From JAWXCB01 sp034440455 (GTDB taxonomy: Bacteria; Bacteroidota; Bacteroidia; Chitinophagales; CAIOSU01), in assembly GCA_034440455.1 (NCBI GenBank), contig JAWXCB010000102.1:1-60899 (forward strand): a stretch of 60,899 bases of DNA, in the 5' to 3' direction. Position numbers and translations under genes: made by a program. The notes beneath the pieces are model-generated. The model was not told the DNA's origin and did no database searches. It saw only the letters and a list, made by a program, of their open reading frames with translations. The stretch's first letter is position 1. The number at the start of each line of letters is the position of its first letter. This document shows positions 35,701-43,913 of the stretch, piece by piece.

Positions 35701-36842
35701 ATGGCAAAATTTCCATTTACATCGCAGTCAGCCTCATAGTTGTAAGAAGCATTCTTGAAACGCACTTTCGCAAACGGCATTCCAAGTGTAGTTTGCGCAT
35801 CGCGCACTTGCCCCGTGACATCCACTTGGTTGAGCAATTCGCAAACTGTTGAGTTGAGCAGTTCCACCCTGCGCGGACTGTTTTGCAACACCGTTCGCAT
35901 GCGTGTTTTTTGGCACGATGTGAAAATGTTCATGCACGCATCATTGGAGTAATCCATATAATTTTGCACCATGTTCACGTTGCCGCAAGAAACATATCCC
36001 GTTTGACATCCATTATTTGAAGCATCTGATTCGGGCGTGTCTGTGCAATAATCATCCACCGAACAATCGCCATCGCCCCAGATGTGGCGTAAGCCAAGCC
36101 AATGCCCTGCTTCGTGTGTAGCAGTTCTGCCCAGGTCGTAAGGGGAATTAACATTGCCCACTCTTCCAAATGCGTTGTAGCGGCATACGATGCCATCGGT
36201 ATTCGCTGATTGTGCGCCTGTTGGCATTCCTGCAAGACCTGAGCCTTCAGGAAACTGCGCATAGCCAAGCAACGTAGAGCCGCTGCCAAAATCAACCGTC
36301 CAGATATTAAAGTAGCGCGTGGGGTCCCAAATAGTGGAAGGCTTCAGGTTGATGTCAATATCCGCAGAACTTGCCCATGTTGCCTGTCCTGCATGCACAC
36401 GGTGGATGCCGGGTTCGGCAAGCAACATGCCATTCGGGTCAACCACAGCGGGACAAAATTCAATTTCAATATCAGCAGCAACGGGCAAAAAAGTAGCGGG
36501 TGTATTCACCGCATCTGCATTCAGCCTGCGGAAATCTTCATTCAATACATCAATCTGCGAAAGCACCTGCGCCTCGCTGATATTCTGCCCGCTGCCCACC
36601 GCATCACCATCATGAATCACATGCACGATTACAGGAATAGTTACTATCGCTCCGCGCTGATTAGCGACATTGGAAGGCTCATTCATTTTCAGTTGCAGCC
36701 ATTCTTCAAAATCAATCAGAGAAGGCGCACCTGGAATTTTGCTGCGCAGGATGCTGTCGGCATACATGGTACCGCATTGCTCGGTTTGCGCAGAAAGCAA
36801 AACAGAGGAAAGAATAAAGCAGAGGAAAAAATATACACGCAT
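32709..36842 (-). CDS. M43-family zinc metalloprotease with PKD and SprB repeats and T9SS type A sorting domain
   Basis: 1377 residues. Signal peptide (ends LSAQ), then a pappalysin-type (M43) catalytic domain with His243, Glu244, His247 and His253 (ATHEAGHWLGLRHIWG) and a Met-turn in NYMDYS near residue 297. Then a jelly-roll-like region, two PKD domains (about 610-770; GCAPLTVHFTDASTGNP and GCPGLVVEYSDF), seven SprB repeats of about 75 residues (each with YxWSxG...LxAGxYSVTVTDxNGC), and a type A sorting domain (LYPNPNNGIFRIET ... GYNALGEKIFLL). It should be secreted and attached to the surface by the type IX system and cut proteins outside the cell. It converges with paralogue 3. Confidence 0.93.
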   Translation of the reverse strand: MRVYFFLCFILSSVLLSAQTEQCGTMYADSILRSKIPGAPSLIDFEEWLQLKMNEPSNVANQRGAIVTIPVIVHVIHDGDAVGSGQNISEAQVLSQIDVLNEDFRRLNADAVNTPATFLPVAADIEIEFCPAVVDPNGMLLAEPGIHRVHAGQATWASSADIDINLKPSTIWDPTRYFNIWTVDFGSGSTLLGYAQFPEGSGLAGMPTGAQSANTDGIVCRYNAFGRVGNVNSPYDLGRTATHEAGHWLGLRHIWGDGDCSVDDYCTDTPESDASNNGCQTGYVSCGNVNMVQNYMDYSNDACMNIFTSCQKTRMRTVLQNSPRRVELLNSTVCELLNQVDVTGQVRDAQTTLGMPFAKVRFKNASYNYEADCDVNGNFAIDDMFVGTYNVYGGKWSYVTAELIVTVQSGMSPVVISVSKGYYDDFVLDFSWGISGTATSGEWVRAQPVGTTFNGVASNPGADVTNDLGTECFTTGNGGGAAGNDDVDNGTTIITSPVFDLTTYSEPYINFYRWFYNDGGTGTPNDNLVVRITNGVTTATIETLVYNTPNSNQWNFRNARIEDYVTLTANMRFIVETGDLSASGHIVEAGLDFFRVIDSLDSPQAAFSVDVSQGCAPLTVHFTDASTGNPTAWQWSFPGGTPNTSAAQNPIIIYNTPGIYNVTLTVTNAAGNDAATQNAFITADEIRADFSPDVQQGCPGLVVEYSDFTSCSPTTWQWSFPGGTPSTSSQKNPVVTYYTSGVHVTTLIVGNASGNDTLMINNLITILEKPFATIATVNTKCFGSSDGEIVVTVSQGTPPYSALWSDGQTGLSRNNLSVGNYSATITDQNGCKDTTAIVAITQPAELLLSVSSTPDYCGTNSGTAEITTNGGTPLYIIEWNTGASASAISNLASGQYSVTVTDANSCQKIESVSVATNNNTPIVVLTEEDLSCNGLSDGTIISSVSGGTAPYSYEWSNGADSASVSNLPAGSYSLTATDVNGCSTSQLAIIEQPDAISVSDSVTDASCGLSNGAISLSVSGGEIPYSYLWRTGDTSDNLLNVAAGNYALTVTDNNNCEAQNTFTVNTTGGPDFQMTTSDALCYGQNGSITVSIISGTPPYTYNWSTGDTGQILTASAGTYSVSVADSSGCVSIGDTSFSEHSELQLAVQVADVVCSDKVGLATASANGGTPPYTFLWNNQISGDSVFLGDGMNEVTITDANGCTATDSVLVLALPEPHYALQSAPDSANQNTGAATVTITTGVSPFSYLWSDALAQTDSVATGLSAGLYFVTITDGNGCEVVDSVLVEAFVSASFPTEHSISLYPNPNNGIFRIETQSDFSSLHVEGYNALGEKIFLLQNLADSPSIIDLRNYGKGVYCIRIFIDEKVITLRVIYASE

Positions 36843-37144
36843 AAGCGCAAGTTAAAAGTTTTAGGTTTTAAGAAGTAACATTTCAGGGCTACATGCAGTG
36901 CGGCTTTTTAGCACTTCACTTTCTACGAAGCAACGCACCGCGCATTCCGATTTACTCCCCATGATTCCGCAGGTGAATATTTCAACACAGGTTAAGTTTA
37001 TTACTTTTCGAAGATAAATTTTCTACTCCGAATCGGCTCTATATGACTTTCTTTTGAATACCTACTACTCCCCTCCTGCCTTCTGCGCCTCTAAACAGAG
37101 CATCTAAAGAAACAAGAGAAGTACGCGCCACATCTACAGGATTG
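36843..37144. other. Non-coding gap between protease and sulfotransferase genes
   Basis: About 300 nt with no open frame of interest. On the minus strand TATCTTCG (37016 to 37009) is one change from the -7 box TAnnTTTG and could begin the protease transcript with a leader of about 160 nt; a clear -33 partner is not seen. Nothing else is supported. Confidence 0.3.
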
Positions 37145-38272
37145 TCAATCGCTGATTTCCAAATTCTCCGGCAGATTGTAACCCCATTGTTCCATCGCAA
37201 ATTTCCAGCGGGATGTTATTTTATCAACTGTTGCGCGAGGCAGGGTGTGCTTGTTTTTCTCATAGCTTTTTTGCGCGTCAATGTATTGCTGAAAATAAGG
37301 CTTTGCCGCTTCAAATCCGGGAATATGAAGTTGCCCATAGATGCGCTCTAATTCAGGCAGCGTGTTTTTTTCAAAGTCTTCAAAACGCAATTCAATCAAA
37401 TTTTGCGGTGGAATCAACGCGCGGTCGCGCAGGTAAGCCTGCATAATCTGTTCATACACCCACAAAATATTTTCTTCAAGTTCTTCGCTGGTAATATCTT
37501 GAAATTGCAGCGCGGGCATCGTGCTTTCAATGAGTTTTTTCGTGGAAATGAAAATCACAACGGGGTTGCGATAGATATGCACAAACTTCGCATTGGGAAA
37601 AAGTTCGAGCAGTTGTTTTATCCTGCCGGTATGTGGCGGATTTTTCGAGATGAAGCGTTTGCGATTCGTGTTGAGTAAAGATTTCTTTGCAAGCCGCAGA
37701 TAGTCGGCTTTCCAACGGGAAAAGTGCGCAGGACTTGCTCCTTTAAATTCGATAAATCGTTCGTAATCCCGTTTTGTATCCTTCGGGAAATACCAGAAAT
37801 TGTAATAGCCATAAGGATTCATGTTACCGAGCGCAAATTCTTCTTCCTGCGGATAATCGGCTGAAAGCACAACATTATCTGAAGCGCGTTTTTCGGGCAT
37901 CATCATTTTCATGAATGTTTTAAACAACCAGGAGCTACCCAATAACAGCTCGGGAAAAACACCCTGATAAGTAGTGACATATCCGAACTGTGTGTCTTTT
38001 GACATTAAATTGTGCAGGTGCGTGGTGCCGCTGCGCCAATGACCAAGAATGAAAACGGGGTCATTTTCTATTTGAAAGGAATTGATGCGCACATCATAAC
38101 GGAGATGCTCCCACCAGCGAAAAGGCTCTGCAAACATGCTGAACAATACCGAAGCAACCACACGGGGGTAATACTGCGATTCGATTTTATTCTCCTTAAA
38201 AATTTTAAAAATATTCGCAACAGCGCCTCCCGAAATAGTTGAAACGCCAATCTCAAAATTTTTTCCTGCCAT
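37145..38272 (-). CDS. Sulfotransferase-family protein
   Basis: 375 residues, Sulfotransfer_3-like. The 5'-phosphosulfate-binding loop is FILGHWRSGTTHLHNL (about residues 73-88), with the 3'-phosphate-binding stretch KFVHIYRNPVVIFIS (about 230-244). It has no signal peptide, so it works in the cytoplasm, moving a sulfate group from PAPS to a sugar, lipid or small molecule. It sits beside WbqC and envelope genes, so a sulfated lipid or surface glycan is plausible. Sulfonolipids and sulfated glycans occur in Bacteroidota, but the acceptor is not shown here. Confidence 0.85.
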   Translation of the reverse strand: MAGKNFEIGVSTISGGAVANIFKIFKENKIESQYYPRVVASVLFSMFAEPFRWWEHLRYDVRINSFQIENDPVFILGHWRSGTTHLHNLMSKDTQFGYVTTYQGVFPELLLGSSWLFKTFMKMMMPEKRASDNVVLSADYPQEEEFALGNMNPYGYYNFWYFPKDTKRDYERFIEFKGASPAHFSRWKADYLRLAKKSLLNTNRKRFISKNPPHTGRIKQLLELFPNAKFVHIYRNPVVIFISTKKLIESTMPALQFQDITSEELEENILWVYEQIMQAYLRDRALIPPQNLIELRFEDFEKNTLPELERIYGQLHIPGFEAAKPYFQQYIDAQKSYEKNKHTLPRATVDKITSRWKFAMEQWGYNLPENLEISD

Positions 38273-38325
38273 ATTTAAAAGCAGTGCAAAAGTAGAAAAT
38301 GGAGGAGTACGAAAATTGACTTAGG

Positions 38326-38988
38326 CTAATCCGTGTTCTTGGAGCGAAAATCTTTGTGTCCCTCTCCCATCGGGAGAGGTTGGTGATGTGAAAGTTTCTC
38401 TTTTGCATGTGGTCCTTCGCTAAATAACAAATCAACGATACTGAGGTCGGGAATAAAACCCGTCTTATTTTCAAACACCTGGCGGTATTTCACAACTGTT
38501 TCCTGCGGATTGGAAGGTAAAATTCTGGAACGGAAATCATCCGCGTCTGAATACTGCTTTTGATAATCAACTGTGAATTCAATGTTTATATCAATCTTTA
38601 GCAGTTCGATAATCAAATCCAACATCTGATTATTAAAGTCAAAGAGTTTCTCGAAACGATTCGTATAAAATGGTTCAAAGCGGTCTTCATAAAATTCAAA
38701 ATAAGGCGAATTGCGATAGCAGGAAGTGAGACTCTGCCAATGAATTTTCTGCCAATCCTCTTCGTAATCAATCTTGATTTCAGAATACAGTGCGCGCTGC
38801 CCTTTGCCGCCCTCCACAGGAATCGTGAGGCGCAATTTCCCATTTGGACTTGCTACATAACAGCGATTGCGATACGTTGACTTCTCGAAATTCTCATGCG
38901 TCTCAAAAAGAATTTCCTTGTAACGAAGCAATTCGCGGTAATAAGAAATCGAACCTAAGTATTGCATTTCAATCAGCAGCTTTGCCAT
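38326..38988 (-). CDS. WbqC-family protein
   Basis: 220 residues. The WbqC start MQYLGSISYY with the E.FEKSTYRNRCYV block, the LTIPVEGGKGQ segment and a WQKIHWQSLTSCYRNSPYF block identify the family, which accompanies O-antigen and surface polysaccharide loci; its reaction is not settled. The last ~20 residues (HHQPLPMGEGHKDFRS) are not conserved: they are encoded by a REP-like CCTCTCCC hairpin (38361-38379), so the repeat has extended the protein. A TATATTTG -7-like box lies 5 nt before the start on the minus strand, which would give an almost leaderless mRNA. Confidence 0.88.
   Translation of the reverse strand: MAKLLIEMQYLGSISYYRELLRYKEILFETHENFEKSTYRNRCYVASPNGKLRLTIPVEGGKGQRALYSEIKIDYEEDWQKIHWQSLTSCYRNSPYFEFYEDRFEPFYTNRFEKLFDFNNQMLDLIIELLKIDINIEFTVDYQKQYSDADDFRSRILPSNPQETVVKYRQVFENKTGFIPDLSIVDLLFSEGPHAKEKLSHHQPLPMGEGHKDFRSKNTD
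38361..38379. repeat. CCTCTCCC hairpin (REP-like) within the end of the WbqC gene
   Basis: CCTCTCCC-ATC-GGGAGAGG, a perfect 8-bp stem with a 3-nt loop, of the same kind as 10965-10983. It is translated as part of the WbqC C-terminus. Confidence 0.7.
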
Positions 38989-39026
38989 AGCCCAAATATA
39001 TTCACTAATTTTAGGAGAACAGATTT

Positions 39027-40487
39027 ATGAGCAGTAAAATCTTTTTTATCTTCTTGATTGCGGCATTTTGCGCAGGGATTTTTCCTGCGAAAGCCATTGA
39101 GGTATTTGTCACCAACAGCGTTTTCCACGCGCCCGAAATCGGCACGTATGTGGAAACGGATATTTTCATTACTTCAACTTCTATCCAATTTGCAAAACAG
39201 GCGAGCGGAAAACAGAAAGGCTCGGTGGAAGTGTCGCTCGTTTACAAACAAGGCGAGCAGATCATCACTTTTGATAAATATCTGCTGCACAGCGTTGAAA
39301 CTGATGACACGAATTCATTTGCCAACAGCCTGATTGACAAAAAGCGGTTTGCACTCGCGCCCGGCTCTTACACGCTCGAAGCTTCATTCAGAGATATGAA
39401 CAAAGAAAATAATTCCACAAAAAAAACAGAGCCGTTTTCAATTGCCTTTGATGCTACGAAAGTGGAACTCTCAGACATTGCTATGATTGACACATTCTAT
39501 GCAAGCACAGAAGAAAATCTTTACACGCGCAATGGCTATTACATGGTTCCGCAAGTGCTCAATTATTTTCCCGATGGCATCAACAAGCTGACTTTCTACG
39601 CGGAAGTTTACAACACGGACAAACTGAATGACGAAACCGCAGTGATTGTTACGGTAAAAAAATTCAAAGAAAATACAGTTGTCGGCAATCTCTCCTACTC
39701 GCGGAAAATTCCGGCAAGCGCGGTGAATGTGGTCTTCTCTGAATTTGACATTTCAGGACTTTATACCGGCAACTATAATTTGACAATGGAAATGCGCAAC
39801 AGAAAAAACGAACTGCTCGCCTTGAAGCAACTGTTCTTTCAGCGCAGCAAAGAGATTGAAGCAACGCCAGAAAGCCTCGCTAAACTTTTTGTTGAAAATA
39901 CGTTTGTGGAAGCGATGACAACGGAATCGTCTGAGTATCATTTGAAATCCATCTTGCCGCTGACGGATGTAAATGAATCAAAGAAAATACACAGCCTTCT
40001 TAAAGATGGAACATTGCTTGACAAGCAGCGCTACTTCCTGCTCTTTTGGATGAACCGCAACGCATCTGATCCTGCTGCTGCATGGCAGGAATATTCGAAA
40101 GAAATAAAAATGGTGAACGACAACTATGGCACAACAATTTATTATGGCTTTCAAACCGACAGAGGACGTGTTCGACTCCAATACGGTGCACCAACGGATA
40201 TCCTTAACTCGCAACGCGAACCGGGCGCATTGCCTTATGAAATCTGGACTTACAATCAAATTGCAAACGGGCAAACCAATGTGAAATTTGTTTTTTTCAA
40301 TCAAGACCTCGTTACCAACACTTATGAATTGATTCATTCCACTGCCAACGGGGAAATCAGAAATGACCAATGGCAGCGTATAATTTATGCCTCGTTCATG
40401 GGAGGTGAAAGTCCCTTGGAAATGGAAAACCCCGAAGTGCGACCGCATTACGGCTCAAAAGCCACTGACTATTATAAAAAAGAATGA
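39027..40487 (+). CDS. GWxTD domain-containing protein
   Basis: 486 residues with a signal peptide (cleavage near FPAKAIE). The C-terminal part holds the GWxTD-type module: FLLFWMNRNASDPAAAWQEY, DRGRVRLQYGAPTDI, PYEIWTYNQ and NDQWQRII. The first 300 residues are beta-rich. GWxTD proteins are widespread in Bacteroidota and a few other phyla and act in the envelope; function unknown. The stop overlaps the start of the acyltransferase gene (ATGA), so it is coupled to lipid synthesis genes downstream. Its neighbours suggest a role in surface lipid or polysaccharide building. Confidence 0.88.
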   Translation: MSSKIFFIFLIAAFCAGIFPAKAIEVFVTNSVFHAPEIGTYVETDIFITSTSIQFAKQASGKQKGSVEVSLVYKQGEQIITFDKYLLHSVETDDTNSFANSLIDKKRFALAPGSYTLEASFRDMNKENNSTKKTEPFSIAFDATKVELSDIAMIDTFYASTEENLYTRNGYYMVPQVLNYFPDGINKLTFYAEVYNTDKLNDETAVIVTVKKFKENTVVGNLSYSRKIPASAVNVVFSEFDISGLYTGNYNLTMEMRNRKNELLALKQLFFQRSKEIEATPESLAKLFVENTFVEAMTTESSEYHLKSILPLTDVNESKKIHSLLKDGTLLDKQRYFLLFWMNRNASDPAAAWQEYSKEIKMVNDNYGTTIYYGFQTDRGRVRLQYGAPTDILNSQREPGALPYEIWTYNQIANGQTNVKFVFFNQDLVTNTYELIHSTANGEIRNDQWQRIIYASFMGGESPLEMENPEVRPHYGSKATDYYKKE

Positions 40488-41359
40488 GCATGAGTCGCAT
40501 TGCATGGTGGCTCACACGCGCAATCATTTTCCCGCTTTCCTTACTTCCCTTCAGCGTTCTGTTTGTCTTCTCTGATATTTTGTTTGTCGTTGTGTATTAT
40601 GTGATTCGCTACCGAGGAAACGTAGTGTTGAATAATCTGAGAAATTCTTTCCCAGAAAAAAAAGAGAATGAGCTAAATGTAATTGCAAAAAAGTTTTACA
40701 AAAATTTTTGCGACATCCTTGTCGAGAATATTAAACTCCCAACGATTTCAAAAGAGGAAGTAGAGAACCGCTGTATCGTCAGGAATAAAGAATTGCTCAA
40801 TAACTACTTCAAAGAAGGAAAAAGCGTGATTGCAACAATCGGGCATTGCGGCAACTGGGAAATGGCAGGGCTTGGAATCAGTCTTGCCGTGCGCCACCGC
40901 CCGATTGTGTTTTACAGACCGCTAAAAAATGTTTATTTCGACCGCTTCGCCCGCAAAATGCGCGCACGATTCGGCATGATGCTTCTCCCACATACGCAAG
41001 CCCGACAAATGCTAAAGGAACATGGTAAGCAACCGAATCTCTATATCTTCATTACCGACCAAACTCCTTCCAATACAAAAACTGCTCACTGGACTACTTT
41101 TTTACATCAAGACACGCCTGTGTTCAAAGGAACTGAGAAATTTGCGAAGATGACTGACTTACCCATTGTCTATGGTGATATTCAAAGAGTGAAGCGCGGA
41201 TATTATACAATTGATGTTTCGCTGCTGGTTGAAAATCCTGCATTAACCAAAGAAGGTGAAATCACTGACATTCATACCAAAGCGCTTGAGAACGCAATTA
41301 ACCTTCATCCCGACAACTGGCTGTGGTCTCACCGCAGGTGGAAAAGAAAAAGAGCATGA
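40484..41359 (+). CDS. Lysophospholipid/lipid A acyltransferase family (HtrB/LpxL-like)
   Basis: 291 residues. One N-terminal membrane helix, then the acyltransferase block HCGNWEMAGLGISL (HxxxxE catalytic dyad, about residues 124-129). FITDQTP, PVFKGTEKFAKMTDLPIVYG and a final DNWLWSHRRWKRK are typical of LpxL/HtrB. It acts at the cytoplasmic face of the inner membrane, adding a fatty acyl chain to lipid A or a related lipid. The start overlaps the GWxTD gene by 4 nt, and the end overlaps the glycosyltransferase start by 4 nt, so the three genes are translated as one unit. Confidence 0.92.
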   Translation: MSMSRIAWWLTRAIIFPLSLLPFSVLFVFSDILFVVVYYVIRYRGNVVLNNLRNSFPEKKENELNVIAKKFYKNFCDILVENIKLPTISKEEVENRCIVRNKELLNNYFKEGKSVIATIGHCGNWEMAGLGISLAVRHRPIVFYRPLKNVYFDRFARKMRARFGMMLLPHTQARQMLKEHGKQPNLYIFITDQTPSNTKTAHWTTFLHQDTPVFKGTEKFAKMTDLPIVYGDIQRVKRGYYTIDVSLLVENPALTKEGEITDIHTKALENAINLHPDNWLWSHRRWKRKRA

Positions 41360-42138
41360 GTTATCCTGCTGTTGCAGTTGTCATTTTATCGTGGAATGGG
41401 AAAAAGTTTTTAGAACAGTTTCTTCCATCGCTTTTAAAAACAACTTATACCAACACAACTTTTCATGTTGCAGACAATCACTCAACAGATGATTCGGTTG
41501 AATTTCTCAGGAAGAATTTTCCTTCTGTAAACATTATTCAGATTGAAAAGAACTACGGATTTGCGAAAGGATATAATGTCGCGCTGAAGCAGGTAGAAGC
41601 CGATTATTATGTCCTGCTCAATCAAGATGTTGAAGTCACTCCCGATTGGATAGAGCCCTTGGCTGCATTGATGGAGAAGGATAAAAACATTGCAGCGTGT
41701 CAACCGAAGTTGCGCGCATTTCACGACAAATCATCTTTTGAATATGCAGGCGCTGCGGGAGGATTTTTAGACAAACACGGATATGCTTTTTGTCGCGGAA
41801 GATTTTTCGACACCATCGAAAAAGACACAGGGCAATATGACACCGAAATAGAAATTGCATGGGCAAGCGGAGCTTGTTTGTTCATTCGCTCGCGCTTGTA
41901 TCACCAACTCGGAGGATTAGATGCCGACTTCTTTGCGCACTTCGAAGAGATTGATTTGTGCTGGCGAATCAAGAATGCCAGATACTCAATTAAATATTGT
42001 CCGGCCTCAATTGTATATCATGTTGGCGGAGGCAGTTTACAGCACGGCAATCCCAAAAAGACATTTCTTAATTATCGGAACAACCTTACTGCAATGGTAA
42101 AAAACCTGCCGAGCGATGTTGTGCTCGCACGCACTTAA
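41356..42138 (+). CDS. Family 2 glycosyltransferase, cut short by an in-frame stop
   Basis: 260 residues from ATG 41356, which overlaps the acyltransferase stop (ATGA). Rhamnosyltransferase-like GT2 core: VVILSWNGKKFLEQFLPSLL, NYGFAKGYNVAL, LLNQDVEVTPDW (metal-binding acidic motif), WASGACLFIRSRLY and FFAHFEEIDLCWRIK (catalytic base region). The frame stops at TAA 42136-42138 but stays open in the same frame to 42408, and that continuation has the amphipathic, basic C-terminal tail normal for this family. A single nonsense change (or base error) is thus likely. The catalytic part is intact, but loss of the tail could remove membrane attachment. Confidence 0.86.
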   Translation: MSYPAVAVVILSWNGKKFLEQFLPSLLKTTYTNTTFHVADNHSTDDSVEFLRKNFPSVNIIQIEKNYGFAKGYNVALKQVEADYYVLLNQDVEVTPDWIEPLAALMEKDKNIAACQPKLRAFHDKSSFEYAGAAGGFLDKHGYAFCRGRFFDTIEKDTGQYDTEIEIAWASGACLFIRSRLYHQLGGLDADFFAHFEEIDLCWRIKNARYSIKYCPASIVYHVGGGSLQHGNPKKTFLNYRNNLTAMVKNLPSDVVLART

Positions 42139-42408
42139 ACAAGATTTATCCTTGACATTCTTTCAGCTTACAAGAATTTATTCACAGGAAACTGGCGCGA
42201 CTACTTTGCTATAATGAAAGCGCACATTCATTTTGTGAGCGATTTGAAACAAATCATTTCAAAAAGAAAAACTGTTTGGAAAATCATTGAGCAACATAAA
42301 ATCGGAGAACCAAATCAGAATGGCTTTTACAAGGGAACCATTATCGTGGATTATTTTATCAGAAGGATTCGATACTTCAGCGAATTGACAAGCAGCAAAT
42401 TCAAATGA
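42139..42408 (+). pseudogene. Detached C-terminal tail of the family 2 glycosyltransferase
   Basis: Same frame as the upstream gene, directly after the TAA. Its translation runs TRFILDILSAYKNLFTGNW, then DYFAIMKAHIHFVSDLKQII and ends YFSELTSSKFK, which is the helical membrane-associated tail expected for these enzymes. An ATG at 42214 could start a 64-residue peptide but there is no reason to think it is used. Confidence 0.72.
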
Positions 42409-42410
42409 TA

Positions 42411-42830
42411 TTATTTCTCCGTCAGCAATTCAACCGCAATCCTGTAACCTTCCAATCCCAATCCTGAAATTGATCCTTTACATTTCGGAGCAAGCAAAGA
42501 CTTATGGCGAAACTCTTCGCGTAAGTATGGATTTGAAATATGCACTTCGATCACAGGAGTTTTAATCGAAGCAACTGCATCTGCCAGCGCAACCGATGTG
42601 TGCGTGTAGCCACCAGCATTCAGCACAATTCCATCGCAGGAAAATCCGACTTCATGCAACTTGTTAATTAGTTCGCCCTCCGTATTGCTCTGAAAATATT
42701 CCAGCTTGATTTTAGGGAAACCTGATTTCAGCATTTTGTAGAAATCTTCAAACAACACCTTTCCGTAAATCTCCGGCTCGCGTTTTCCCAACAAATTCAA
42801 GTTGGGTCCGTTGATAATCATGATGCGCAT
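42411..42830 (-). CDS. aroQ: 3-dehydroquinate dehydratase, type II
   Basis: 139 residues from ATG 42830; an upstream ATG at 42842 would add MSAA. The signature INGPNLNLLGKREPEIYG carries the catalytic tyrosine loop; NAGGYTHTSVALADA and EVHISNPYLREEFRHKS follow with the catalytic histidine and substrate-binding residues. It removes water from 3-dehydroquinate in the shikimate pathway for aromatic amino acids. The divergent neighbour is xerD. Confidence 0.97.
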   Translation of the reverse strand: MRIMIINGPNLNLLGKREPEIYGKVLFEDFYKMLKSGFPKIKLEYFQSNTEGELINKLHEVGFSCDGIVLNAGGYTHTSVALADAVASIKTPVIEVHISNPYLREEFRHKSLLAPKCKGSISGLGLEGYRIAVELLTEK

Positions 42831-42919
42831 AGCGGCAGACAAGTTTAATTTGCCGACTAAGTTATGCTAATTGCGGATTGCTCATATTCCATCATCCATC
42901 ATAAATCATCCATCGAAAA

Positions 42920-43831
42920 TTGGATTGGAAAAGTACAATAAAAGGTTTTGAATCTTATCTGAAATTGGAGCGTTCGCTCTCAAAAAATTCAGTTGAGGCG
43001 TACATGCACGACATCCGGCTGTTTGAAAGTTTCCTGCTTGAGAAAGAATTAAAACTTACTCCCGAGCAAATTCAGCTTGAAAACTTGCAGGAATTCATCG
43101 TTTGGGTAAGCAAAAAAAAAGTGAAAGACCGTTCTCAGGCGCGGGTAATCTCCGGCATCCGCGCATTTTACAAGTTCCTGCTGATGGAAGATTTGATGAA
43201 CACCAACCCAACGCAATTACTTGAAGCCCCAAAACTGAGCCGCAAACTTCCTGATGTATTGAGTTTCGATGAAATCACGCGCATGATAAATGCGATTGAC
43301 CTCAGCACACCGGAAGGCGCGCGCAACAAAGCCATGCTCGAAACTCTGTATAGCTGCGGGTTGCGCGTATCCGAATTAGTAAACCTGAAAATCTCCACGC
43401 TCTTTCTTGACTTAGAGTTCATTAAGGTGATTGGAAAAGGGGATAAGGAAAGACTTGTTCCCATCGGGAGCGATGCCATCAAATACATCAACATTTACAA
43501 AAACGAAGTGCGTCCGCAAGTGCCTGTCAAGAAAGGCAACGAAGACTTTCTTTTTCTCAATCGCAGGGGCAGCAAACTTTCAAGGGTATATGTTTTCATG
43601 CTGATTAAGCAACTATCAAAAGAAGCCAGCATCAAAAAGAAAATCAGCCCGCACACATTCAGACATTCTTTTGCGACTCATTTAGTGGAGGGAGGCGCAA
43701 ATCTTCGCGCGGTGCAGGAAATGCTCGGACATGCTTCCATCACGACAACTGAAATTTATACGCATCTTGACCGCGAATATTTGCGTGATACCATTTTCAG
43801 GTTTCATCCGCGATACCAGAAAGTGAGTTAG
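42920..43831 (+). CDS. xerD: Tyrosine recombinase XerD-like
   Basis: 303 residues. The start is a TTG (42920): no ATG or GTG lies in frame upstream, and the protein begins DWKSTIKGFESYLKLERSLS exactly as XerD homologues do. N-terminal SAM-like core-binding domain (residues 1-95), then catalytic residues: Arg in SCGLRVSEL (about 151), Lys in IGKGDKER, HTFRHSFATHL, LGHASITTTEIYTH with the final active-site tyrosine. It resolves chromosome dimers together with XerC at dif; no dif site was recognised in the window. Followed by a bidirectional hairpin terminator. Confidence 0.95.
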   Translation: MDWKSTIKGFESYLKLERSLSKNSVEAYMHDIRLFESFLLEKELKLTPEQIQLENLQEFIVWVSKKKVKDRSQARVISGIRAFYKFLLMEDLMNTNPTQLLEAPKLSRKLPDVLSFDEITRMINAIDLSTPEGARNKAMLETLYSCGLRVSELVNLKISTLFLDLEFIKVIGKGDKERLVPIGSDAIKYINIYKNEVRPQVPVKKGNEDFLFLNRRGSKLSRVYVFMLIKQLSKEASIKKKISPHTFRHSFATHLVEGGANLRAVQEMLGHASITTTEIYTHLDREYLRDTIFRFHPRYQKVS

Positions 43832-43862
43832 ATTCTGCAAGAAAATTTCTCGCTATAAAACA

Positions 43863-43889
43863 CAAAATCCCAGATGAACCGGGATTTTG
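43863..43889. terminator. Bidirectional terminator between xerD and the deoxyhypusine synthase-like gene
   Basis: CAAAATCCC (43863-43871), 9-nt loop, GGGATTTTG (43881-43889): a perfect 9-bp stem in the 82-nt gap between two convergent genes, with A/T-rich flanks usable in both directions. Confidence 0.75.
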
Positions 43890-43913
43890 CTCTTTGTAAA
43901 ATCTGCTTTACGA

